Shown piece after piece: positions 34,121-43,692 of a DNA stretch of 64,000 nucleotides. The DNA lies in NCBI RefSeq assembly GCF_000282595.1, contig NZ_AKIZ01000014.1:124001-188000 (forward strand), read 5' to 3'. Numbering within the stretch: the stretch's first letter is position 1; each line of letters opens with the position of its first letter. The translations under genes were made by a program, and so were the position numbers. Source of the stretch: Phyllobacterium sp. YR531. GTDB lineage: Bacteria; Pseudomonadota; Alphaproteobacteria; Rhizobiales; Rhizobiaceae. The notes under the pieces are model-generated. The model was not told the origin of the DNA, did no database searches, and saw nothing but the letters and a program-made list of their open reading frames with translations.

Positions 34121-35491
34121 ATGACCGCCGAAATTACCGCGAAAAAGTCGCGTACCAGCAAACCGGTATGGTTTGTACGTAAAGGCGAGCTGGATACGGC
34201 TGGTCTTGATGGCGCAACGCTAGGCTGGGCCAAAGCGAATAACTTCGAAGGGCAGGCGGGACGGGTGCTGACGGTACCGGGCGAGAACGGTGAAATCGCA
34301 GGCGCGCTTTTCGGTTTGGGCAAGGACGACAATCGCCTGGCAGCAGGCAAGCTCGCCACCGCTTTGCCGGAGGGCGCATGGCATATAGCTGGAAACGTCA
34401 ATGAACCGGATTTGACGGCTCTCGGCTTTCTGCTCGGTGGCTACAAGTTCACCCGCTATACCAAGAAAGACAAGACCAACGTCAGCCTGTCCTTGCCTGA
34501 AGGAGCGGACAAAGCAGATGTAAAGCGCCTGGCAAAAGCCGTGACACTGGCCCGCGACCTTATCAATACACCCACCAATGATATGGGTCCGGTAGCACTC
34601 GAAGCCGCTGTCCGCCAAGTTGCCGATGATCACAAGGCTTCAATCAACGTGATAAAGGGCGATGCACTTCTGAAAAAGAACTTTCCGATGATCCACGCCG
34701 TTGGACGCGCCGGCAGCGAAGAGCCGCGTCTGATTGATCTGCAGTGGGGAAAGAAAGATGCACCGAAGGTAACGCTGGTCGGCAAGGGCGTCTGCTTCGA
34801 TACGGGTGGTCTGGATATCAAGCCGCCCAGCAGCATGTTGCTGATGAAGAAAGACATGGGCGGCGCAGCCAATGTGCTGGCGCTTGCACAGCTCATTATG
34901 GATGCAAAACTGCCCGTTCGTTTGCGGGTATTGATACCGGCCGTAGAGAATTCAATCTCTGCCAATGCTTTCCGGCCAAGCGATGTGCTGATCAGCCGCA
35001 AAGGGCTTACAGTGGAAATTGGCAATACCGATGCGGAGGGACGGTTGGTTCTGGCCGACGCTTTGGCACTCGCCGACGAGGAAGAGCCGGAACTTCTCAT
35101 CGATATGGCGACCTTGACGGGCGCAGCACGCGTGGCACTCGGACCGGACCTGCCGCCATTCTACTCCAATGATGATGCTTTCGCGTGGGATGTTGCCTCC
35201 AGTGCTACTGCAGTCGCCGATCCGGTTTGGCGCATGCCGCTCTGGGCACCTTACGATGCCAAGCTTTCTTCGCGTGTAGCTGACATGAACAATGTCACCA
35301 CGGACGGTTTTGCCGGTTCGATCACGGCGGCCTTGTTTTTGCAACGCTTTGTCAGCAAGGCGAAGATTTGGGCCCATTTCGATATATATGGCTGGAACCC
35401 GGTGGAGAAACCGCATTCGCCAGTTGGCGGGGAGGCGCAGGCTATTCGCGCACTTTACCATCTTTTGAAAGATCGCTATCCCGCAAGCTGA
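34121..35491 (+). CDS. Leucyl aminopeptidase family protein (M17)
   Basis: 456 residues. The C-terminal M17 catalytic domain has VGKGVCFDTGGLDIKP (metal ligands), LLMKKDMGGAANVLAL (catalytic Lys) and the family signature NTDAEGRLVLADAL. The N-terminal domain is shorter than in E. coli PepA. It should remove N-terminal residues from peptides with two divalent metals in a hexamer. ATG 34121 follows AGGAG; the ATG at 34094 has no such site. It starts a group with a MarR regulator and an NlpC/P60 hydrolase. Confidence 0.93.
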   Translation: MTAEITAKKSRTSKPVWFVRKGELDTAGLDGATLGWAKANNFEGQAGRVLTVPGENGEIAGALFGLGKDDNRLAAGKLATALPEGAWHIAGNVNEPDLTALGFLLGGYKFTRYTKKDKTNVSLSLPEGADKADVKRLAKAVTLARDLINTPTNDMGPVALEAAVRQVADDHKASINVIKGDALLKKNFPMIHAVGRAGSEEPRLIDLQWGKKDAPKVTLVGKGVCFDTGGLDIKPPSSMLLMKKDMGGAANVLALAQLIMDAKLPVRLRVLIPAVENSISANAFRPSDVLISRKGLTVEIGNTDAEGRLVLADALALADEEEPELLIDMATLTGAARVALGPDLPPFYSNDDAFAWDVASSATAVADPVWRMPLWAPYDAKLSSRVADMNNVTTDGFAGSITAALFLQRFVSKAKIWAHFDIYGWNPVEKPHSPVGGEAQAIRALYHLLKDRYPAS

Positions 35492-35539
35492 CCGGCTTGG
35501 CGCTGCAAGACATACAATATAGAATGAAACGGAACCGAA

Positions 35540-35905
35540 ATGATTGCGGAACCGTCCATGCTGGAATTGAAGCCCTTGCAGGCGTTGACATTATGGAAAG
35601 AGATTGCGCTTTCGGAAGTGCGCGATGATGCCCATGATCTGACAATGCGCCAGCTTGCCGTGCTGCTGACAGTCTATCTGGAGCCACCGCCACATACGAT
35701 CAGGGCTATGGCGGCCAAACTGGATGTGACAAAGCCGGTTATCACCCGTGCTCTCGACACAATGGGTACCTATGGTCTGGTTGATCGCCATCGCGACGAA
35801 AAAGACAAGCGCAACGTTCTTGTCAAGAGAACGGTAAAGGGTGCTCTCTATGTTGAAAGACTGGGTGATCTCGTGATTGCCAAAGCAAGAGGATTGCCAC
35901 TTTGA
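35540..35905 (+). CDS. MarR family transcriptional regulator
   Basis: 121 residues, short for MarR but with a full winged helix: MRQLAVLLTVYLEPPPHTIRAMAAKLDVTKPVITRALDTM, then YGLVDRHRDEKDKRNVLVKRT as the wing. Its end overlaps the start of the NlpC/P60 gene by four bases. A link to cell-wall hydrolase control is suggested by this coupling. The start may be the ATG at 35540 or 35558; neither has a strong ribosome-binding site. Confidence 0.85.
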   Translation: MIAEPSMLELKPLQALTLWKEIALSEVRDDAHDLTMRQLAVLLTVYLEPPPHTIRAMAAKLDVTKPVITRALDTMGTYGLVDRHRDEKDKRNVLVKRTVKGALYVERLGDLVIAKARGLPL

Positions 35906-36771
35906 AATCGACACAGATACTCGATAAAAGGCTGAATGCATTTCGGCCTGATCTGGCGGACGAGTCCCTACGCGGCCTTGTTGAGGCGGATCGCTTCGTT
36001 GAAGGCAAGCCTATGCGTATTGCCGATCCGGTGGTGGATGTGCGTTCCGAGCCGCGCGGCGATTCGGGAATGACAACGCAGTTTCTTCATGGCGATGATG
36101 TTCTTGTTTTCGAAGATGACAATGGCTGGTGCTGGGTGCAGAACGAGCGCGACGGCTATGTCGGTTATGTCGTTGATACGTCGCTCGACGTTCGCGCCGA
36201 CGAACCCACGCATGTTGTCATCGCACCGCGAACCTTCGTCTATGTCGGGTCAGACCTGCGCTATCCAAGATCGCGGGCACTGTCGATGGGATCACTTGTC
36301 ACGATTGTTGGCGGTCAGGAGCGCCGCGGTACGCTTTATGCGATGCTGCCCAGCGGAGAGGCAGTCATTGCCAAGCATCTTGTGCCTATCGATGAAGTGA
36401 CAAAGGACCATGTAGCGGTCGCTGAAAGCCTCATGCATACGCCTTATCTTTGGGGTGGAGTCTCGGGTTTTGGCATTGATTGCTCGGGTCTGGTGCAACT
36501 GTCTTTATTGATGACAGGGCAGGGTGCCTTGCGTGATACGGACTTGCAGGAAGGGTCGGTTGGCGAATTGATCGAACCAGATGCAAGCTATAAAAATCTG
36601 AAGCGTGGCGATTTCGTATTCTGGAAAGGCCATGTGGGCATGATGGCCAGCCATTCAACATTGTTGCATGCAAGCGGCCACACAATGAGCGTGACGCTGG
36701 AGCCTTTGTCAGAAGCGATAGAACGCATTGCCTATTTGTACGGGAAACCCACGGCAGTGCGACGGTTGTAG
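35902..36771 (+). CDS. NlpC/P60 family cell-wall hydrolase with SH3-like domains
   Basis: 289 residues. Residues 40-165 contain SH3-like repeats (VRSEPRGDSGMTTQFLHGDDVLVFED, then a second one). The C-terminal NlpC/P60 domain has the catalytic Cys in GIDCSGLVQLSLL, the His in GHVGMMASHSTLLHASG and the third polar residue nearby. It should cut peptide links in peptidoglycan or process cell-wall peptides. No signal peptide is seen, so it may act on recycled muropeptides in the cytoplasm. The start is a TTG overlapping the MarR stop. Confidence 0.88.
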   Translation: MKSTQILDKRLNAFRPDLADESLRGLVEADRFVEGKPMRIADPVVDVRSEPRGDSGMTTQFLHGDDVLVFEDDNGWCWVQNERDGYVGYVVDTSLDVRADEPTHVVIAPRTFVYVGSDLRYPRSRALSMGSLVTIVGGQERRGTLYAMLPSGEAVIAKHLVPIDEVTKDHVAVAESLMHTPYLWGGVSGFGIDCSGLVQLSLLMTGQGALRDTDLQEGSVGELIEPDASYKNLKRGDFVFWKGHVGMMASHSTLLHASGHTMSVTLEPLSEAIERIAYLYGKPTAVRRL

Positions 36772-36778
36772 GGTCAAC

Positions 36779-36952
36779 TATCTCCCCCTTGTGGGGGAGA
36801 AAGCAATTTCAGCATCTTAGCTTCTTGGCTAAGTGCTAGAAATTGCAAGAGAGGGGATTTACTTCATTGATACCCCCTCACTGGGATTTTCCAAGGATTT
36901 AGCAAGAGGCTAAACCCAGGAAAATCCTTTCTCTCCCACAAGGGGAGAGATA
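36779..36952. repeat. Mosaic palindromic intergenic repeat element
   Basis: Terminal inverted repeats of about 25 bases, TATCTCCCCCTTGTGGG... at 36779-36803 and its near-complement at 36927-36952, enclose nested palindromes. The first is a large hairpin, 36803-36847, with outer arms GCAATTTC/GAAATTGC and inner arms CTTAGC/GCTAAG. The second has outer arms GGATTTTCC/GGAAAATCC and inner arms TTTAGC/GCTAAA (about 36893-36927). A GAGGGG/CCCCTC pair lies between them. It has no coding frame. It resembles mosaic palindromic repeats (MITE-like) of Hyphomicrobiales. Confidence 0.75.
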
Positions 36953-36969
36953 ACCAGAGCTAAGCTTTG

Positions 36970-37929
36970 CTAATACTGAGCGGCTTTATCCACGATGTTC
37001 TTCAACGGCTCACCGCGCTCGTATGACTCAATCTGAGCGATGATTTCGGGCACCAGCGCTTGTGGGCTGGAGCTTGCAGCAGAATGCGGCGTGATCGTCA
37101 CCTGTGGATGCGTCCAGAAAGGATTGTCTTTCGGCAAAGGCTCTTTGTTGAACACGTCCAATGTCACCGCAGAAAGCATGCCGCGTTCGAGCGCTGCCAG
37201 AATATCGGCTTCGTTTTGCAGGCCACCGCGTCCGGCATTGATCAGCACCGGTGCACCAAGAGGCCCTTCATGCTTCAACTGTGCAAAGATGTTCATCGAA
37301 AGGATGTTCTTTGTTTCCGGAGTCAATGGAAGCAGGCAGACGAGAATATCAACATCCTTGAGAAAGTCTTTGAGGCCGTCCTTGCCAAAATGCGTTGTAA
37401 CACCCTCAATGGTTTGCAGGCGGCGGCTCCAGCCGCTGACCCGGAAGCCAAGCGTACGCAGCTTCTGTGCGGCATCACGCCCGAGTACGCCAAGGCCAAG
37501 AATACCAACAGTCACTTCATGGGCTGCTGGTTGGCGGCGGTCCTCATGCCAGACGCGTTGCTTTTGCTGCTCGCGATACCGCAAGCCGAGACGATGATGA
37601 TCCAATACCTGCCAGACCACGTATTCACTCATGCGCATTGTCAGATCGGGCGAAACGATACGAACAATAGGGACGTCGGGAATTTGCGTGTCATGGAAGA
37701 CGTGATCCACGCCCGCACCTAACGAGAAAATGACCTCAAGCTTGGGCAGGTTCATCAGAGAGCCGGGACGTTGCTTCCAGACTAGCGCGTAACGAACGTC
37801 ACTCTTGTCAGCTTCAGTATCCAGAACAAGTTTGCGCTTCGGGGCAGATTTGGCAAATTCCGTTTGCCACACTTCCGGGTCCCAGCCGGTTAATGCCAAC
37901 AGAATCTTGTCGTTCTCCACGCTTGTCAT
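36970..37929 (-). CDS. D-2-hydroxyacid dehydrogenase, glyoxylate/hydroxypyruvate reductase A-like
   Basis: 319 residues. The Rossmann site is VGILGLGVLGRDAAQKLRTLG with a basic GWSRRLQ loop, pointing to NADP(H). The catalytic residues are the Arg in NAGRGGLQ, the Glu in FNKEPLP and the His in ITPHSAASS. This pattern fits the GhrA branch, which reduces glyoxylate and hydroxypyruvate. Its start overlaps the yejF stop (ATGA), so it is the last gene of the yej operon; a functional link to peptide uptake is not obvious. Confidence 0.9.
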   Translation of the reverse strand: MTSVENDKILLALTGWDPEVWQTEFAKSAPKRKLVLDTEADKSDVRYALVWKQRPGSLMNLPKLEVIFSLGAGVDHVFHDTQIPDVPIVRIVSPDLTMRMSEYVVWQVLDHHRLGLRYREQQKQRVWHEDRRQPAAHEVTVGILGLGVLGRDAAQKLRTLGFRVSGWSRRLQTIEGVTTHFGKDGLKDFLKDVDILVCLLPLTPETKNILSMNIFAQLKHEGPLGAPVLINAGRGGLQNEADILAALERGMLSAVTLDVFNKEPLPKDNPFWTHPQVTITPHSAASSSPQALVPEIIAQIESYERGEPLKNIVDKAAQY

Positions 37930-39557
37930 TCGCTAACCGCTCCCTGTTCGGCCGTTTCTATCCTGAAGGCTGCAGCCATCAGGGCTTTTGTATAGTCTGT
38001 CTTTGGACGAGCGAAGATTTCCTCCGACGGTCCATATTCCACTGCCTTGCCATTGCGCATGACCAGCACTTCATTGGCAAGCGCCCGAACAACTTTCAGG
38101 TCGTGGCTGATGAAAAGATATGCCAGATTGTGCTTCTCCTGCAATGAACGCAAGAGGTCGACTACCTGTGCCTGTACGCTCATATCCAGCGCCGATGTCG
38201 GCTCATCGAGCATGACAAACCGTGGATTGAGCACCATCGCACGTGCAATCGCTATACGCTGGCGCTGGCCGCCAGAGAATTCGTGCGGATAACGGAAGCG
38301 GTTTTCCGGATCGAGATTCACTTCCTTGAGAGCTGCAACCACCCGCGCATCGCGCTGGTCTGCAGACAGCCCCGGCTCGTGGACTTTCAAACCCTCTGCA
38401 ATGATCTCGGCGATCGACATGCGCGGGGAGAGTGAGCCGAAAGGGTCCTGAAACACGATCTGCATTTCGCGGCGCAAGGGACGCATCTGCTTGAAAGTAA
38501 ACTGATTGATATCCTTTTCACCAAAACGAATGACCCCATCAGAAGAAATCATACGTGATAGGGCGAGGCCCAATGTTGTTTTGCCGGAACCGGATTCACC
38601 GACAACGCCAAGCGTTTGACCGGCACGAATGGTGACGTCGATACCATCCACTGCCTTCACATGATCGACAGTGCGCCGGAAGAAACCCTGTTTTATAGGG
38701 AACCAGACTTTCATGTTTTCGCCGCGCATGACGGGGGCGGCAGAAGGATCAGCCAATGGCGGGTTGCCCTTTGGTTCAGCCGCAAGCAGATGCTTGGTAT
38801 AGGCATGCTGAGGATTGTCGAAGATTTCTTTTGTAGGTCCTGTCTCGACGATCTTGCCGCCGGTCATGACGCAGACGCGATCGGCGATCTTGCGGACGAT
38901 ACCAAGATCATGAGTGATGAAGAGCATCGACATGCCCTGCGCCGATTTCAACTCGGCAAGCAGCTTCAAGATTTGCGCCTGCACAGTCACATCGAGCGCG
39001 GTGGTCGGTTCGTCGGCAATCAGGAGTTTCGGCTTGTTGGCAAGAGCCATCGCAATCATGACACGCTGGCGCTGGCCACCGGAAAGCTGATGGGGATAGG
39101 CATCAAGGCGCTTTTCAGGCTCGCGTATGCCAACCTCTTCAAGAAGTTCCAAAGTACGTTTACGCGCCGCCTGATCGCGCATGCCCTGATGAAGTTTAAG
39201 GATTTCGCTGATCTGTTTTTCAATCGTATGAAGCGGATTGAGCGATGTCATCGGCTCCTGAAAGATCATCGTAATATCATTGCCGCGTACCCGGCGCAGA
39301 TCACTTTCATCCTTGTCGAGCAAATCTTCGCCATTGAAGAGGATCTGACCGGAAGGATGTGATGCTGGCGGGTAGGGCAAAAGTTTTAGCACCGAGAGAG
39401 CCGATACGGATTTGCCCGAACCGGATTCGCCGACGAGGGCCACAGTCTCACCTTGCGCCACATCAAACGAGATATGATCGACAGCAAGGGTTTCCTTGCC
39501 ATTTTGCGTGAAGGCTACAGAGAGATCGCGAACAGAAAGAAGGGGTGCTTTTGTCAT
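37926..39557 (-). CDS. yejF: Peptide ABC transporter ATPase with two nucleotide-binding domains (YejF)
   Basis: 543 residues: two complete ABC domains. First: Walker A VGESGSGKSVSAL, signature LSGGQRQRVMIAMAL, Walker B LLIADEPTTALD. Second: GESGSGKTTLGLAL, FSGGQRQRIAIARAM, FVMLDEPTSALD. Each is followed by the oligopeptide-transporter C-terminal motif. It energises the YejBE channel. In Brucella the yej transporter has been linked to resistance to antimicrobial peptides. It overlaps both neighbours by four bases. Confidence 0.93.
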   Translation of the reverse strand: MTKAPLLSVRDLSVAFTQNGKETLAVDHISFDVAQGETVALVGESGSGKSVSALSVLKLLPYPPASHPSGQILFNGEDLLDKDESDLRRVRGNDITMIFQEPMTSLNPLHTIEKQISEILKLHQGMRDQAARKRTLELLEEVGIREPEKRLDAYPHQLSGGQRQRVMIAMALANKPKLLIADEPTTALDVTVQAQILKLLAELKSAQGMSMLFITHDLGIVRKIADRVCVMTGGKIVETGPTKEIFDNPQHAYTKHLLAAEPKGNPPLADPSAAPVMRGENMKVWFPIKQGFFRRTVDHVKAVDGIDVTIRAGQTLGVVGESGSGKTTLGLALSRMISSDGVIRFGEKDINQFTFKQMRPLRREMQIVFQDPFGSLSPRMSIAEIIAEGLKVHEPGLSADQRDARVVAALKEVNLDPENRFRYPHEFSGGQRQRIAIARAMVLNPRFVMLDEPTSALDMSVQAQVVDLLRSLQEKHNLAYLFISHDLKVVRALANEVLVMRNGKAVEYGPSEEIFARPKTDYTKALMAAAFRIETAEQGAVSE

Positions 39558-40690
39558 TTGAAAGCCTTGCGCGGATCAAAGGCATCGCGGGTTGCCTCAC
39601 CGACGAAGATCAGCAGTGACAGCATCATCGAAATGACGATAAAGCCGGTAATGCCGAGCCATGGAGACTGCAGATTATTCTTGCCCTGGGCAAGCAATTC
39701 ACCAAGCGAGGCAGAACCCGGAGGAAGGCCGAAGCCAAGAAAATCCAGCGACGTCAAAGTTGTGATCGATCCATTGAGGATGAATGGCAGGAAGGTCAGC
39801 GTCGTCACCATGGCGTTGGGCAGCAGGTGACGGAACATGATCGTTCGATCCGGGACGCCTAGCGCGCGCGCTGCATTCACATATTCGAAATTGCGTGCGC
39901 GCAAGAATTCGGCGCGGACAATGCCAACAAAGCTTACCCATGAAAACAGCAGCAAAATGCCGAGCAGAATCCAGAAGCCGGGCGGCAGAATGGAGGACAT
40001 GATCAGCAGCAGATAAAGCGTAGGCACTGAGGACCAGATTTCGATGAAGCGTTGCGCGATAAGATCGACCCAGCCGCCAAAGTAGCCCTGCAGGGCACCT
40101 GCGGTAACACCGATCACTGCAGATGCGGCAGTGAGGATCAAGCCGAAAAGCACAGAGATGCGGAAACCATATAGGGCGCGGGCGAAAACATCACGCGCCT
40201 GATCATCGGTGCCGAGAATGTTCATATTGCCGAAAGTGCAATTCGGATCATTCACGCCCAATGCATAACGGTTGCAGCGCTCTTCCGGCGTATAGAGCCA
40301 GAAAGGCTTCGAAGGTGCAGTCTCCGGCAGTTCATTGTTTACCGTGCGGTAGGAGTAGCGCACCGGTGGCCAGATAGCCCAGCCGTTGGAATTGATTTCA
40401 TCCTGAATAACCGGATCACGGTAGTCGGTAACCGCATAGAACCCGTTGAATTTTTCCTCTGGATAATCGACCAGAACCGGGAAAAGTATCTCTCCCTTGT
40501 AGGAAACGATGATCGGTTTGTCATTGGCAACCAGTTCGGCGCAGAGCGAAACGGCAAACAGAAAAAGGAAAATCCAGAGCGCCCACCAGCCGCGCCGGTT
40601 GGCCTTGAAGTTCTGCCAGCGCCGCGCATTGAGTGGAGAGAGGCGAGGGCGCTTGACTGGTGCTGCGGAGATTCCGACAATATCGGTCAT
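39554..40690 (-). CDS. yejE: Peptide ABC transporter permease (YejE)
   Basis: 378 residues. It has an N-terminal helix, then a long periplasmic loop with PETAPSKPFWLYTPEERCNRYALGVND-like sequence and two Cys, and a C-terminal binding-protein-dependent permease domain with the EAA loop AARALGVPDRTIMFRHLLPNAM. The long first loop is typical of YejE rather than OppC. It pairs with YejB. Its start overlaps the yejB stop by one base and its stop overlaps yejF. Confidence 0.93.
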   Translation of the reverse strand: MTDIVGISAAPVKRPRLSPLNARRWQNFKANRRGWWALWIFLFLFAVSLCAELVANDKPIIVSYKGEILFPVLVDYPEEKFNGFYAVTDYRDPVIQDEINSNGWAIWPPVRYSYRTVNNELPETAPSKPFWLYTPEERCNRYALGVNDPNCTFGNMNILGTDDQARDVFARALYGFRISVLFGLILTAASAVIGVTAGALQGYFGGWVDLIAQRFIEIWSSVPTLYLLLIMSSILPPGFWILLGILLLFSWVSFVGIVRAEFLRARNFEYVNAARALGVPDRTIMFRHLLPNAMVTTLTFLPFILNGSITTLTSLDFLGFGLPPGSASLGELLAQGKNNLQSPWLGITGFIVISMMLSLLIFVGEATRDAFDPRKAFK

Positions 40691-41793
40691 CAGACATCCC
40701 TCCGCTCAAAATCAATGCGTGGGTCGATCCATGTGTAGAGCAGATCCGAGAGCAGCGTCATAAGAATACCGATGAGGGCAAAGATATAGACGGTCGCTAT
40801 GACTACCGGATAATCGCGATTGAGGATGGATTCGTAGCCAAGCAGACCGAGGCCATCGAGTGAGAAAATCGCTTCTATCAGCAACTGCCCCGTGAAGAAA
40901 ATGGATATGAAGGCGCTGGGAAAACCGGAAATGACGATCAGCATGGCATTGCGGAATACATGTCCATAAAGGATTTTCCGCTCTGAAAGGCCCTTGGCTC
41001 GAGCTGTGGTGACATATTGCTTGCGGATTTCGTCAAGGAACGAGTTCTTGGTCAGCAAGGTAGTCGTGGCAAATGCAGCCAATAGTATCGCTGTCAGAGG
41101 CAGCACCAGATGCCAGGCATAGTCAGTGATTTTTTCGAAGGTCGATAGCTGGTCAAAATTATTCGAAGTCAGACCGCGCAGCGGGAACCAGTCGAAGAAC
41201 GATCCGCCCGCGAAAAACACGATAAGCATGATGCCGAACAGGAAGCCGGGAATGGCATAGCCGACAATGATAACCCCGCTGGTCCACACATCGAATGACG
41301 AACCATCCTTGATGGCTTTGCGGATGCCGAGCGGGATGGAAATCATGTAGGATAGAAGCGTTACCCATAGACCAAGGGAGATCGAAACCGGCAATTTTTC
41401 CTTGATAAGGTCTATTACGCTTATGTCGCGGAAATAGCTGCGCCCAAAATCAAAGCGGACATAGTTCCACACAAGCAGGCCGAAACGTTCCAGCGGCGGT
41501 TTATCAAGACCAAATTGTTTTTCAAGGCTGGCTATGAAGGCTGGATCAAGGCCCTGTGCGCCGCGATATTTCGAATTGCCCAAACCTGTCCCAAGCTGGT
41601 CCTGGGCCTGTCCGACATCAGCGCCGCCCCCACTGATGCGGTCCATGGCATTGCCACCCTGTCCGGTCAGCTGGCTGATGATGCGCTCAACAGGACCGCC
41701 GGGCACGAATTGCACAATAACGAAGCAGACAAGCAATATGCCGAACAATGTCGGTATCATCAAAAGCAGGCGGCGAAGAATATAGGCTCCCAT
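40690..41793 (-). CDS. yejB: Peptide ABC transporter permease (YejB)
   Basis: 367 residues, six membrane helices. [33 protein letters not shown] at the N terminus is the OppB/YejB signature, and the EAA loop is [27 protein letters not shown] long insertion follows the first helix (residues 40-90), as in YejB proteins. It forms the inner-membrane channel with YejE. Confidence 0.93.
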   Translation of the reverse strand: MGAYILRRLLLMIPTLFGILLVCFVIVQFVPGGPVERIISQLTGQGGNAMDRISGGGADVGQAQDQLGTGLGNSKYRGAQGLDPAFIASLEKQFGLDKPPLERFGLLVWNYVRFDFGRSYFRDISVIDLIKEKLPVSISLGLWVTLLSYMISIPLGIRKAIKDGSSFDVWTSGVIIVGYAIPGFLFGIMLIVFFAGGSFFDWFPLRGLTSNNFDQLSTFEKITDYAWHLVLPLTAILLAAFATTTLLTKNSFLDEIRKQYVTTARAKGLSERKILYGHVFRNAMLIVISGFPSAFISIFFTGQLLIEAIFSLDGLGLLGYESILNRDYPVVIATVYIFALIGILMTLLSDLLYTWIDPRIDFERRDV

Positions 41794-41823
41794 CAGGGGC
41801 GCCCCCTCATTGCTGTCAAAATA

Positions 41824-43692
41824 TCAACCCTTGCCAATTGCCTTCGCCTTTGCTTCGTCGAACCACCATAACGTTTCAACCGGAAAACCATAGTCGGGCT
41901 TTGGCTCTTTGAAGCCAAACATGTCCCAATAGGCGATCGGATGATTCGCTGAATACCAGTTTGGAATCCAATCGCGCCTGATACGCAAGAGCCGATCAAG
42001 AACCCGCAATAATGAAACCAGCTCATCTCGCGATTTTGCGTCGCTTACTTTTGCAATAAGAGCATCGACAATAGGGTCGGCTGTGCCCGGGAAATTATAG
42101 GAACCCGGAATATCCTTACCTTTGGACCCGAAAATTTCCTCCAGAGATTCCCTTGTCGGTGTGGGGGAGAGTTGCACCGCCATACCGATCATGTCGAAGT
42201 CAAAATTCTGAATCCGCAACTGATACTGCGCCGGATCAACCATGCGCAGGTACGCGTTGACGCCTATTGCCTTCAGATTATTGATGAAAGGTGAGTAACT
42301 ACGGGTGAATACTTCGGCATAGATCAGAAGTTCAAGATTGAGCTGCCCGCCTTTTGCATCCACTAACTTGTCGCCATCGCGCTTGAACCCGGCCTTGTTC
42401 AAAAGATCCGATGCTCTTTTAAGATTTTTACGGTCACGCCCGGAACCATCGGAAGGTGTTTGCAATAGCGCCTCGCCGAAAATGGCTTCCGGCAATCGAT
42501 CCCGGAGAGGCTCCATGATCGCAAGTTCTTCCGGCGAAGGCTTTCCGCTGGCACGAAAATCCGACTGTTCGAACACGGATTGAGAGCGCTCGTAAGCGCC
42601 GTAGAAAAGATTTTTCTGAGTCCACTCAAAGTCAAAACACAGCGCGATGGCTTCGCGAACTTGAGGATCGCGAAAATGCTCGCGGCGCTGGTTGATGGCC
42701 CAAGCCTGTAACACAGCACGTTTTTCCGCAGAGAATTTGTGTTTGATCACGCGGTTTTGCTGGACTGCAGGAAAATTATATTCCGTTGCCCATGTTTTCG
42801 CGGTTGCTTCAAGTCGCCAGAGAATATCGCCTTTTTTGAAGGCTTCGAATTCCGGTTGTCGTTCCCGGTAAAAATCAATCTTGATCCGATCAAAGTGGTT
42901 TTGACCACGTTGAACATTCAGGTCCTTTGCCCAGTAATCCTTCACCCGCTCATATTCGATGGTCTGGCCCGGCGCGACACGTCCGACACGATATGCTCCG
43001 GAGCCAAGTGGTGGCTCCATTGTTGAAGCTTCAAAGTCACGGGTGCTGTACCATTCCTTTGAAAAAATGGGTATCGAGGCAATGTCGAGTATCGCGCGAT
43101 CTGAGTGTTTTCCGGAAAACGTCAGGCGAACCGTATGCGAATCCAACGCAATAATTTTTGCCATCTCTGCGAGGGTCAGCCGGAGTTGAGGATGGCCTTT
43201 TTCCTTCAAGGTTTCAAAACTGAAAACGGCATCGTCAGCAGTGATTGGCGAGCCATCGTGAAAGCGTGCTTCAGGACGCAGCTTGAACGTGAAAGTGTTG
43301 CGGTCGGCAGATACGGTTACGGTTTCCGCCACCAGACCATAGATCGAATCGGGCTCATCCAAAGCGGATGCCATCAGCGTATCGAAACAGAGTTCCATAC
43401 GTGGCGGAGCATCGCCCTTGTTGGTGAAAGTATTAAGGGTGTTGAAGGTTTGAGGAGACTGATTGAGTACCCAATTATGGGGCGAAAACGAAAAAATCCC
43501 ACCTTTGGGCGCATCTGGACTGGTATAGTCGAAATGCGTAAAGCCCATTGGGTATTTCAATTCACCAAAAGCCGAGAGGCCGTGGAGCGGCGTCTCCGTT
43601 GCAACATCGGCAAAGGCCAGACGCGGTGCCATAGCCGTGAGTAATGTTGCTCCTGAAACCTTCAAAAGATCGCGGCGATTAAAACCGGTCAT
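41824..43692 (-). CDS. yejA: YejA-like peptide-binding protein 2 (Tat-exported)
   Basis: 622 residues, SBP_bac_5 family. The N terminus MTGFNRRDLLKVSGATLLT is a twin-arginine signal, with likely cleavage after RLAFA. Conserved SBP_bac_5 blocks are DAPKGGIFSFSPHN, HDGSPITADDAVFSFETLKE and PPLGSGAYRVGRVAPGQTIEYERVKDYWAKDLNVQ. ATG 43690-43692 overlaps the stop of the first yejA copy (ATGA). Two successive, clearly paralogous binding proteins feed one channel; they may bind different peptides. The copies differ in export route. Confidence 0.92.
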   Translation of the reverse strand: MTGFNRRDLLKVSGATLLTAMAPRLAFADVATETPLHGLSAFGELKYPMGFTHFDYTSPDAPKGGIFSFSPHNWVLNQSPQTFNTLNTFTNKGDAPPRMELCFDTLMASALDEPDSIYGLVAETVTVSADRNTFTFKLRPEARFHDGSPITADDAVFSFETLKEKGHPQLRLTLAEMAKIIALDSHTVRLTFSGKHSDRAILDIASIPIFSKEWYSTRDFEASTMEPPLGSGAYRVGRVAPGQTIEYERVKDYWAKDLNVQRGQNHFDRIKIDFYRERQPEFEAFKKGDILWRLEATAKTWATEYNFPAVQQNRVIKHKFSAEKRAVLQAWAINQRREHFRDPQVREAIALCFDFEWTQKNLFYGAYERSQSVFEQSDFRASGKPSPEELAIMEPLRDRLPEAIFGEALLQTPSDGSGRDRKNLKRASDLLNKAGFKRDGDKLVDAKGGQLNLELLIYAEVFTRSYSPFINNLKAIGVNAYLRMVDPAQYQLRIQNFDFDMIGMAVQLSPTPTRESLEEIFGSKGKDIPGSYNFPGTADPIVDALIAKVSDAKSRDELVSLLRVLDRLLRIRRDWIPNWYSANHPIAYWDMFGFKEPKPDYGFPVETLWWFDEAKAKAIGKG

